From positions 1-11,408 of the forward strand of contig JBKJTS010000059.1 in the NCBI GenBank assembly GCA_046590885.1: a stretch of DNA of 11,408 bases. Reading direction: 5' to 3'. Position 1 is the stretch's first letter; every line of letters begins with the position of its first letter. The notes under the pieces are model-generated. The model had not been told where the DNA came from. It saw only the letters and a program-made list of their open reading frames with translations, and did no database searches. The DNA is from Ga0077554 sp046590885 (GTDB taxonomy: Bacteria; Pseudomonadota; Gammaproteobacteria; Ga0077554; Ga007554). The position numbers were made by a program, and so were the translations under genes. Of this stretch, positions 5,477 through 11,408 are shown piece by piece.

Positions 5477-6339
5477 TGGCTGTACCAGCCCACTTTGCGG
5501 AAGCGCGCAAGGCATTTCATGCTTCCCTGTTTGTATCAACCCTGACGACCAACAGCGCTGGAGTAGTAAGCAACGCTGACAGTTCCAACACGTCGAGCAA
5601 AGCGATTGCCACGGGCATTGCCAAGCTGCTCAAAGCGGAAACCATCGGCGAACGTATCGCAGGACAAACCTCCGGCGGTCAGTTCGAGGATATTTGCGCC
5701 AAATTCGTACAGCAAACATTCCTCAAGCTGAAGCACTTGCGCCCCGGCTCATGGGATGTTCATCAAGTGACAGGTCGCAACCGTCTTGAAATTGCCAAGT
5801 ACGAGCAATACGCTCACTTGGTGGCGCTCGACCGAGCAGCCAAAAATGATCCAGAATTAGCAGCGGCCTTGGGGAGCGACTATACAATTACGCCGGATAT
5901 CGTCGTGGTGCGCGACACCGAAGACGATAGCACCATCAATGCGCCCGCTCTCCTTATCGATGACAGCGTAGCCACGCTCGCCAGCCTTCGGAAGAACAAC
6001 GGCGGCAAACCGCTCTTACATGCCAGCATTTCGTGCAAGTGGACAATCCGAAGCGACAGAGCACAAAACGCCAGGTCGGAAGCACTCAACCTGATACGCA
6101 ATCGCAAAGGGCGTTTGCCGCATATCATGGTTGTCACGGCGGAGCCAACACCAATCCGCCTCGCCTCGATCGCCTTGGGGACCGGCGATATTGATTGCGT
6201 CTACCACTTCGCTCTATACGAGTTGCAAGCGACCGTAAAAGCGCTCGGCATGGACGATGCTGCCGATCTGCTTGCAGTGATGGTCGACGGCAATCGATTG
6301 AAAGACATTTCAGACTTGCCGCTTGATCTGGTCGTGTAA
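5476..6339 (+). CDS. Type II restriction endonuclease, NgoMIV family (predicted target GCCGGC)
   Basis: This 287-residue protein matches what I remember of NgoMIV (286 residues), a tetrameric Mg-dependent PD-(D/E)XK nuclease that cuts G^CCGGC. With the ATG start, the residues lie one position after those of NgoMIV: E71, D141 in TPDIVVV, SCK at 186-188, and E202 (NgoMIV E70, D140, S185-K187, E201). The RSDR segment (192-195) corresponds to the part that reads CCGG; Q64 and R228 correspond to residues I recall as contacting the outer G:C pair. All catalytic residues are intact, so cleavage activity is likely. I chose the ATG at 5476, overlapping the methylase stop, because AAGGTG stands five bases before it; a GTG one codon earlier is possible. 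Expressed last in the operon, it fits the rule that methylation should precede cutting. Confidence 0.92.
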   Translation: MAVPAHFAEARKAFHASLFVSTLTTNSAGVVSNADSSNTSSKAIATGIAKLLKAETIGERIAGQTSGGQFEDICAKFVQQTFLKLKHLRPGSWDVHQVTGRNRLEIAKYEQYAHLVALDRAAKNDPELAAALGSDYTITPDIVVVRDTEDDSTINAPALLIDDSVATLASLRKNNGGKPLLHASISCKWTIRSDRAQNARSEALNLIRNRKGRLPHIMVVTAEPTPIRLASIALGTGDIDCVYHFALYELQATVKALGMDDAADLLAVMVDGNRLKDISDLPLDLVV

Positions 6340-6350
6340 TAAGCTACGCT

Positions 6351-6379
6351 TTGCAAGCTATCGAATTAGTCACTAACTT
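6351..6379 (+). promoter_or_regulatory. Weak candidate promoter for the SIR2-DUF262 pair
   Basis: TTGCAA (6351-6356) and TAACTT (6374-6379) are 17 bases apart in the 57-base gap between the nuclease stop and the SIR2 ATG. The -10 match is poor (three of six). No Shine-Dalgarno sequence precedes the ATG at 6397. The pair may instead be read from the upstream operon. Confidence 0.2.
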
Positions 6380-6396
6380 AATCGCACTCCTTACAG

Positions 6397-7425
6397 ATGA
6401 CAAAAAAAGTCGCTTTAATACTCGGTAATGGATTCAGCATAGATTTCGTAAATTTCATGTCCGATAAGTGTACTCGCAATGAGATTAATCTCACGAATCT
6501 GTTTAGTGATGGTGACGCTCTCCGCTGGCCGCTAGATGGACGGCCTGGCTTCCTTTCTTACAATCACTGCCCTAATCTTTGGTCTATTGGAGCCAGATCA
6601 TTTCTAGCTCCAGCAGAGACACTGAAAATTCTTGAACGCGTAGTAACTTGTGCGAACGTATATTCTCTTAAAGGGAACGACAACATTTCAGATAAAACTG
6701 GAAATGGATTTCTACATGCATATAAAGAGCTAGTGACCTATTTGAAGTATTTATTTATTCACTACAACGAAGCCATTCCAGACATTCCTGATGAAATAAA
6801 GGAATGGCCATGGGCACAGTTTTTATTACAATTGGATTCAGACCAAAATATTGATGAGGTAGTAGTCGTTTCTTACAACTATGATATCTGGCTCGAACGG
6901 ATCCTATCAAAATTGGGAATAGATTTTCAAGTCCCCCTTTTATCAACTGACGCTGGTAAGTTTCGATTATTTAAACCTCATGGCTCAATTAGCTATCAGC
7001 ATAGCAAAGCGCTTCCTAAAGATTCATTTTCAATAAATTACAACTCATTATTCGTTGATTGTCCGATATCCGATATTGTTGTAACGTACGACGATCTTGA
7101 GCGCCATACTCCTGTAAATTTCATTATCCCACCTGCCGGTGTGTCTGTTCGTAGCTCAGACACTTGGGATAAATTAATTCGAACAGAATGCATTTCACGA
7201 ATTAACACTTTAAAAGCTGAAGATGTAGTCATGCTATGCGGAATCTCATATTGGCATGTAGATCGAGCCGAGGTAGATGCTTTAATAAACTCAATGCATC
7301 CTGAGATAGATTTTGTCCATATTGATCCCTATCCATCTCCTACGTTGGATGCAGTATTAAACAGTTTATTTACTCATTACACACATCTTTCAACTAGCAA
7401 ACTGCTTAAAGGTTACCCAGTATGA
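6397..7425 (+). CDS. SIR2-like Rossmann-fold protein, probable NAD-consuming defence effector
   Basis: The 342 residues show hallmarks of SIR2-like proteins of bacterial defence systems: an N-terminal nucleotide-binding strand-loop VALILGNGFS (residues 5-14), VVVSYNYDIWLERIL (156-170) equivalent to the NYD motif, FKPHGSISY (192-200) with the catalytic-type histidine H195, IIPPAG (243-248), and VVMLCGISYWHVD (277-289) for the last Rossmann strand. N161 and H195 are the likely catalytic pair by analogy to defence SIR2 domains, which cleave NAD+ and cause abortive infection. There is no signal peptide or membrane segment. It is distinctly AT-rich compared with the restriction genes. Its last four bases overlap the start of the DUF262 gene (ATGA), so the two are cotranslated. 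The start codon has no ribosome-binding site and codons 2-4 contain a run of seven A. A related assignment could be DUF4917, which shares the LGNG start. The SIR2-like fold is fairly sure; the function is inferred. Confidence 0.75.
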   Translation: MTKKVALILGNGFSIDFVNFMSDKCTRNEINLTNLFSDGDALRWPLDGRPGFLSYNHCPNLWSIGARSFLAPAETLKILERVVTCANVYSLKGNDNISDKTGNGFLHAYKELVTYLKYLFIHYNEAIPDIPDEIKEWPWAQFLLQLDSDQNIDEVVVVSYNYDIWLERILSKLGIDFQVPLLSTDAGKFRLFKPHGSISYQHSKALPKDSFSINYNSLFVDCPISDIVVTYDDLERHTPVNFIIPPAGVSVRSSDTWDKLIRTECISRINTLKAEDVVMLCGISYWHVDRAEVDALINSMHPEIDFVHIDPYPSPTLDAVLNSLFTHYTHLSTSKLLKGYPV

Positions 7426-8465
7426 AAAAGCTTCTTGAAAGATCGTCAAACAATATAAGTATCTCGAATTTTTTTGAGGAGTATACAGTTGGCAAATATG
7501 ACATGGACCCCCCCTACCAACGATTGAGTGTGTGGAATCTAGAAAAAAAGGCATTCTTTATAGATTCGATACTTAAGAACCTTCCAATTCCTCCTGTTTT
7601 CCTTCGCCAAAAAATTGATAACAAAACTGGCAAGACAAGATATGAAGTGATTGATGGCAAGCAACGACTTACCTCTATTGTTGAGTTTATCGGTGATTTG
7701 TTTGCTACATCTGATGAAGCGGATGACCCATTCCATGATGAAGAACTGGCAGGCAAGCTTTTCTCTGAACTTGAAGGTGAGAAGCTCAGTCAATACAAGA
7801 AACTTTTCTGGAGATACCTGATTCCAGTTGAATATATTGACAGTGGTGACCCAGTTGTCATTGACAGAATATTTGATAGGTTGAATAGAAATGGAGAACC
7901 CTTAACAGGTCAGGAGCTTCGCCATTCGAACTACTACAACACTCCCCTTCTAGAACTTTGCTATCGGCTTTCAAAGCATCCGTTTTGGAGTGAGAGACTA
8001 AAAACCACAGACAAAGCGCGAATGGAAGATGTTGCGTTTATATCAGAGCTAGTGTTTGTATTACTTGAAAAAACTGAGCTTACTGCTACGGATGATGTTC
8101 TCGATTCACTCTACGGAAGTTACGCTCGTAATCAAAATATTAATTGGGAAGAACTGGAGGAACAGTTTGAAACACTGACTAAATTCATTACCAATATTGA
8201 ACTTGATTTTGAAAAACTTAAAATTAATGGGGTCAGTCATTTATATGGTCTGTGGTGCTTCGCCTTTGTTTGCATTGGGAAGAATATTCATCCACTGGAT
8301 ATAGCCAATAAATTGACCGAATTTTATGAGCTTGCTCGCAATCGGAATTATGCGCATCCTGCATCTAACGATTACAAACAGAGTATGTCCAATAGAACCA
8401 AATTCAAAGGTCAGAGAACCAAACGCAAAATTGCACTCATGACTTACTGTGGGATAGCGCAGTAG
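7422..8465 (+). CDS. Stand-alone DUF262 (GmrS-N/ParB-like) protein, probable defence partner
   Basis: The 347-residue product carries the DUF262 pattern: PPYQRLSVW (residues 30-38), FFIDSILKNLPIPPVFL (45-61), the signature VIDGKQRLTSIVEF (77-89; D78, K80, Q81, R82) and IFDRLNRNGEPLTGQELRHS (150-169). The DGQQR-type motif belongs to the ParB/sulfiredoxin-like fold and is needed for nucleotide hydrolysis in GmrSD, BrxU and SspE. The rest (about 175-347) is helical, with a basic C-terminal stretch (SNRTKFKGQRTKRK). I see no DUF1524 HNH nuclease motif, which in GmrSD and BrxU follows DUF262 and cuts DNA. So this protein may sense or hydrolyse nucleotides while the SIR2-like neighbour is the toxic part. 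The gene is coupled to the SIR2 gene by an ATGA overlap. A run of seven C (7508-7514) lies in codons 29-31. It is very AT-rich in its second half. Confidence 0.85.
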   Translation: MKKLLERSSNNISISNFFEEYTVGKYDMDPPYQRLSVWNLEKKAFFIDSILKNLPIPPVFLRQKIDNKTGKTRYEVIDGKQRLTSIVEFIGDLFATSDEADDPFHDEELAGKLFSELEGEKLSQYKKLFWRYLIPVEYIDSGDPVVIDRIFDRLNRNGEPLTGQELRHSNYYNTPLLELCYRLSKHPFWSERLKTTDKARMEDVAFISELVFVLLEKTELTATDDVLDSLYGSYARNQNINWEELEEQFETLTKFITNIELDFEKLKINGVSHLYGLWCFAFVCIGKNIHPLDIANKLTEFYELARNRNYAHPASNDYKQSMSNRTKFKGQRTKRKIALMTYCGIAQ

Positions 8466-8469
8466 CAGT

Positions 8470-8558
8470 ATTCGGCCTCCAGTGCGCAGTGGAACGGAAA
8501 ATACACTTAAGAGGTCAATTTAAGTAGCCAATAACTCTGGTATTGTCATCGGCCGAAT
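8470..8558. repeat. Inverted repeats after the DUF262 gene
   Basis: ATTCGGCC (8470-8477) and GGCCGAAT (8551-8558) are perfect reverse complements 73 bases apart. Between them ACTTAA (8505-8510) and TTAAGT (8520-8525) form a smaller perfect pair with a nine-base loop. Neither is followed by a T-run, so I do not call a terminator. They lie in the right junction, before the REP-like arm at 8579. Confidence 0.35.
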
Positions 8559-8578
8559 CCCGCAAGGAGGAGAACCTC

Positions 8579-8602
8579 GGGGGCAGGCCTTACATTTGAC
8601 AT
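8579..8602 (+). repeat. Single REP-like arm at the right edge of the island
   Basis: The stretch starting GGGGGCAGGCCTTACA is 21 of 24 identical to the left-edge arm at 3292-3315 and in the same orientation. No inverted partner follows; the dioxygenase start is 16 bases further on. With the left copy it brackets the restriction and SIR2-DUF262 modules. Confidence 0.65.
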
Positions 8603-8617
8603 TCCGAAGGACTTAAC

Positions 8618-9367
8618 ATGATATTCAAACAATTATTCGAACCAAACTCATCAAGCTACACTTACCTGCTGGGCTGCCGTAACAGCGGGCAAGCTATTCT
8701 CATTGACCCGGTACTCGAAACAGTAGAGCGGGATCAGCGTGTCATACAGGAACTGGGGCTAAAGCTTGCCTATTGCATAGAAACCCATATTCATGCCGAC
8801 CATCTCAGCGGCGCACGCAAATTAAAATATTTGCTGGGCAGTAAAATCGCCGGGCCGGCCCTTGATGGTATCGCCTGCCGTGATGTTGGACTGCGCGAAG
8901 GCGAACTGTTCCGTGTCGGCAGCATTGAAATTCACCCGCTATTCACGCCCGGCCACACTGACACGCATCATGCTTATCTGCTCAGCAGTGACACGCACGC
9001 ATTGTTGTTCACGGGTGATGCATTATTGATTGATAGCTGCGGACGTACGGACTTTCAAAGCGGGGATGCTGCCACGCTCTACGAATCAATCCAGAAAAAA
9101 TTCTTTACCCTGCCCGATGAGACTTTGGTGTATCCCGCACATGATTACAACCAGCGACAAATATCCACCATCGGCCAGGAAAAAATCCGCAACCCGCGCA
9201 TTGGTGGAAAAACCGCGCAGGAATTTGTCAGCATCATGCACCAGTTGAACCTGCCTTATCCGAAAAAAATGGAATTCGCTGTGCCTGGGAATCTGAATTG
9301 CGGCGAATGTCCGCCGAATGTGCCGGAGAAATTTAAAGGACGGTGTGAGATTTACGAGCAGGGATAA
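8618..9367 (+). CDS. Persulfide dioxygenase, ETHE1-like metallo-beta-lactamase-fold enzyme
   Basis: ETHE1-type enzymes are mononuclear iron dioxygenases that oxidise glutathione persulfide to sulfite and glutathione in sulfide detoxification. In the 249 residues the THIHADH motif spans 56-62 (H57, H59, D61, H62), PGHTDTHH is at 111-118 (H113), FTGDALLI gives D134, and YPAHDY gives H175. The expected iron ligands are H57, H113 and D134. GRTDFQSGDA (142-151) and the C-terminal NLPYPKKMEFAVPGNLNCG are typical of the ETHE1/Blh group rather than glyoxalase II. The start is supported by GAAGGA six bases before the ATG. The gene looks intact. Its first codons are echoed at 3263, so it probably once followed the protease directly. 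It converges with the thioesterase, with 14 bases between stops. Confidence 0.92.
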   Translation: MIFKQLFEPNSSSYTYLLGCRNSGQAILIDPVLETVERDQRVIQELGLKLAYCIETHIHADHLSGARKLKYLLGSKIAGPALDGIACRDVGLREGELFRVGSIEIHPLFTPGHTDTHHAYLLSSDTHALLFTGDALLIDSCGRTDFQSGDAATLYESIQKKFFTLPDETLVYPAHDYNQRQISTIGQEKIRNPRIGGKTAQEFVSIMHQLNLPYPKKMEFAVPGNLNCGECPPNVPEKFKGRCEIYEQG

Positions 9368-9381
9368 AACAGCAGATAAAT

Positions 9382-9789
9382 TTATTCGCTCTCAGGCGGC
9401 ACAATTTTCGGCTTGCGGTTTTCGTCAATCGCTACGTAAGTGAGTGTGGCTTCTGTGACTCTAATGATACGTAACCCTTGCGAACTGGCACGCTCAGCGT
9501 AGACATCAACATTAATGGTTAGGGAGGTGCGCCCCACTTTAATAACATCGGCATAACAGCTAATCAGATCACCGACAAACACTGGCTCATGGAATTGCAC
9601 AGAATTTACCGCAACGGTTACCACATGACAGCGGGCACGGCGATACGCAACAATGCTGGCTGCAATATCAATTTGTGAAATAATCCATCCCCCGAAAATA
9701 TCACCCGCAGCATTGGTGTCCGACGGCATGGGGGCAAGGCGCAGGGTGGGCTGGCGATCTTGCGGCAGCGTCGTATTTTTAGAGTCCAT
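9382..9789 (-). CDS. yciA: Acyl-CoA thioesterase, YciA-type hotdog fold
   Basis: YciA hydrolyses short- to long-chain acyl-CoA esters to free acid and CoA in the cytoplasm and acts as a hexamer of hotdog domains. The 135 residues contain the family signature MPSDTNAAGDIFGGWIISQIDIA (residues 21-43) with the catalytic aspartate in GDIFGG, VVTVAVNSVQFHEPVFVGDLISCYA in the central sheet, and RVTEATLTYVAID near the end. The length is as usual for the family. GAAGGG is five bases before the ATG. The start overlaps the stop of the acyl-CoA ligase as TAATG, so the two are cotranslated. The pairing suggests control of acyl-CoA pools, one enzyme making and the other breaking the thioester. Confidence 0.92.
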   Translation of the reverse strand: MDSKNTTLPQDRQPTLRLAPMPSDTNAAGDIFGGWIISQIDIAASIVAYRRARCHVVTVAVNSVQFHEPVFVGDLISCYADVIKVGRTSLTINVDVYAERASSQGLRIIRVTEATLTYVAIDENRKPKIVPPESE

Positions 9790-11408
9790 TAATGCCCTTC
9801 ATAAAGTTTCTCCACCAGATCACTATAACGCGTTAACACCAGATTGCGACGCACTTTCAGTGTGGGGGTCAGCAGTCCATTTTCGACTGTCCACAGATCC
9901 ACAGTCAAAGTAACACGCCGCACCTGTGCATACGCATGGAAGCTGCGCAACTGCGCGCTTAATCTTTCCAGCACGGCATTGCAGGCGCGTTTATCCTGCA
10001 ACAGTGCCGGATTCAAACCCAGCGTATTGGCCAATGTGGCCCAATGCTCCGCATTAAGCACTACCAATGCAGCCAGATAAGGTCTGCCCTCACCAATCAC
10101 CATGACTTGCTCAACCAGAGGGTCCAGCGCGATCGCCATTTCCATATCGGCAGGGGGTACTTTTTCGCCATTGGCCATGACGATAATATCTTTAAGCCGA
10201 CCAGTGATATAAATATGATTATTTTCGATACGCGCCTTGTCGCCGGTGTGCAACCACCCTTCGGCATCAATTATTTTGGCAGTGGCTTCAGGGTTATCCC
10301 AGTAACCTAACATGACACTAACGCTCTTGGTTAACAACTCATCGTTGTCACCAATACGCACTTGTATACCCTGCAGTGGCGACCCGACACTCACCGGGTC
10401 ATTATCGTCGAGTCGATTGCCACTGATTACAGGGCTGGTCTCAGTAAGGCCGTAACCCACAGTCAACGGCAATCCTAGCCCGAGAAACACTTTGGCAATC
10501 GGCATTGACAGCGGCGCGCCACCGCACACCGCCATGCGTACACGCCCACCTAATCTTGCTATGACTTTGCTGGCCACCAATTTATTCAACACTGGCCATA
10601 ACGAATGGCTAAGGCGATAGGGCCCTCGCCCCTGCAGGTATTGAAAACGTGACCAGCCAACTTCAACCGCCAGATTAAACAGCTTTTGCGCCACCGGTGA
10701 TTTAGCGTCAATCTGCGCCTTGATCTTGCCATAGACCCTTTCGAAAATACGTGGCACGGACACTAGAGCGGTGGGGCGCAGCGTCAATAGATCTTCAGCA
10801 AGCACCGGAATGCTCCGCGCATACGCCACGGTGGCGCCGCCCATCATGGGCGCATAATAACCCACAGTACGCTCAAAGGTGTGGCATAGTGGCAAAAATG
10901 ATAAAAATAAATCATCGGTATAGGCAGGAAATCCTGCTGCACATGCAGCAACATTTGCCAGAATATTGTTGTGGCTGAGCATCACGCCTTTAGGGCGACC
11001 GGTGGTTCCCGACGTATAGACAATGGTGGCAAGCGCATCGGCAGCAGCGTCACGCGCAAGCAACTCTCCACCCATCTCCGGCAACCATTCCACGAGGGTT
11101 TTCAGGCGTGGCTCGTGTACATCTGCGATCGGCTGCAAGCTGACAATGCGCAATAAATCATGTAACTGATTTTTTATTTCTGGGGAAACTTCTGACAGGT
11201 TACGCCAATGTTCTGCGCCCTCTATAACCAGCAAACGCACGCCAGCATTTTGCACAATATAGGCAATATTTTCGGCGCGATCATTAGGGTAAAGTGGCAC
11301 TACCACCAATCCCAAACCTAACGCCGCCTGCTCCAGCATCACCCATTCCCGGCAATTGCGCAACAACATCGCCACCCGCTCACCGGGCTGCAGTCCTTCA
11401 CGTAGTAA
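9789..11408 (-). CDS. Long-chain acyl-CoA synthetase (AMP-forming, FAA1/FadD15 type), 5' end beyond the window
   Basis: The enzyme activates fatty acids with ATP to acyl-AMP and then acyl-CoA, usually at the inner membrane. The reading frame stays open to the right edge, so 539 residues are visible and perhaps 60 N-terminal ones are missing. A GTG at 11375 is in frame but internal: the family-like LQPGERVAMLLRNCREW sequence runs across it. Motifs in order are the P-loop YTSGTTGRPKGVMLSH, the acyl-pocket region with SVPRIFERVY, AVCGGAPLS, VGYGLTETSP, GWLHTGDKARI and GRLKDIIVMANGEKVPP, the last carrying the hinge. All adenylate-forming core motifs are present. SVPRIFERVY and the 'GGAPL' form point to the COG1022 long-chain group rather than acetyl-CoA synthetase. 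The stop overlaps the thioesterase start. The substrate chain length cannot be read from the sequence. Confidence 0.93.
   Translation of the reverse strand, partial: LLREGLQPGERVAMLLRNCREWVMLEQAALGLGLVVVPLYPNDRAENIAYIVQNAGVRLLVIEGAEHWRNLSEVSPEIKNQLHDLLRIVSLQPIADVHEPRLKTLVEWLPEMGGELLARDAAADALATIVYTSGTTGRPKGVMLSHNNILANVAACAAGFPAYTDDLFLSFLPLCHTFERTVGYYAPMMGGATVAYARSIPVLAEDLLTLRPTALVSVPRIFERVYGKIKAQIDAKSPVAQKLFNLAVEVGWSRFQYLQGRGPYRLSHSLWPVLNKLVASKVIARLGGRVRMAVCGGAPLSMPIAKVFLGLGLPLTVGYGLTETSPVISGNRLDDNDPVSVGSPLQGIQVRIGDNDELLTKSVSVMLGYWDNPEATAKIIDAEGWLHTGDKARIENNHIYITGRLKDIIVMANGEKVPPADMEMAIALDPLVEQVMVIGEGRPYLAALVVLNAEHWATLANTLGLNPALLQDKRACNAVLERLSAQLRSFHAYAQVRRVTLTVDLWTVENGLLTPTLKVRRNLVLTRYSDLVEKLYEGH

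Noticed and set aside
1..11408. CRISPR array, tRNA or rRNA gene
   Set aside because: No regularly spaced direct repeats and no cloverleaf or ribosomal sequence were seen; repeats here are few and mostly inverted.

Overview
The window is a piece of a proteobacterial chromosome, most likely beta- or gammaproteobacterial. The evidence is a RecA with the usual proteobacterial sequence, a recA-recX pair, a YciA-type thioesterase and a FadD/FAA1-type acyl-CoA ligase. Housekeeping genes with moderately high GC flank an accessory island between about 3290 and 8605. I see no integrase, transposase, tRNA, rRNA or CRISPR array.

Left housekeeping block (1-3242). A REP-like inverted repeat (52-110) lies beyond the 3' end of recX. 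On the minus strand recA (772-1797) is followed by recX (153-656), with a hairpin between them. Divergent from recA is a single-domain M16 zinc protease with a TTG start (2022-3242).

Left junction (3243-4298). Directly after the protease is a well-placed ribosome-binding site and an ATG followed by seven codons identical in protein sequence (MIFKQLF) to the start of the persulfide dioxygenase gene found 5.3 kb downstream. The frame then runs into a REP-like inverted repeat. A copy of one repeat arm sits just before the intact dioxygenase gene, so the island is bracketed by related repeats and by a duplicated gene start. About 900 bases with little coding capacity follow: one small minus-strand ORF and a series of inverted repeats.

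Island cargo (4299-8465), two modules. (1) A compact Type II restriction-modification operon: a 72-residue ribbon-helix-helix protein, a cytosine-5 DNA methyltransferase, and a restriction endonuclease whose active-site and DNA-contact residues match NgoMIV in position, so GCCGGC is the predicted target. (2) An AT-rich, translationally coupled pair: a SIR2-like Rossmann protein (probable NAD-consuming effector) and a stand-alone DUF262 protein with a DGKQR motif and no visible HNH domain. This pair is the best candidate in the window for an undescribed anti-phage system. I do not recognise SIR2-like + DUF262 as a named two-gene system, but I cannot search for it.

Right housekeeping block (8618-11408). 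An ETHE1-type persulfide dioxygenase on the plus strand converges on a minus-strand operon of a long-chain acyl-CoA ligase (its 5' end lies beyond the window) and a YciA-type acyl-CoA thioesterase. The ligase stop and thioesterase start overlap as TAATG.
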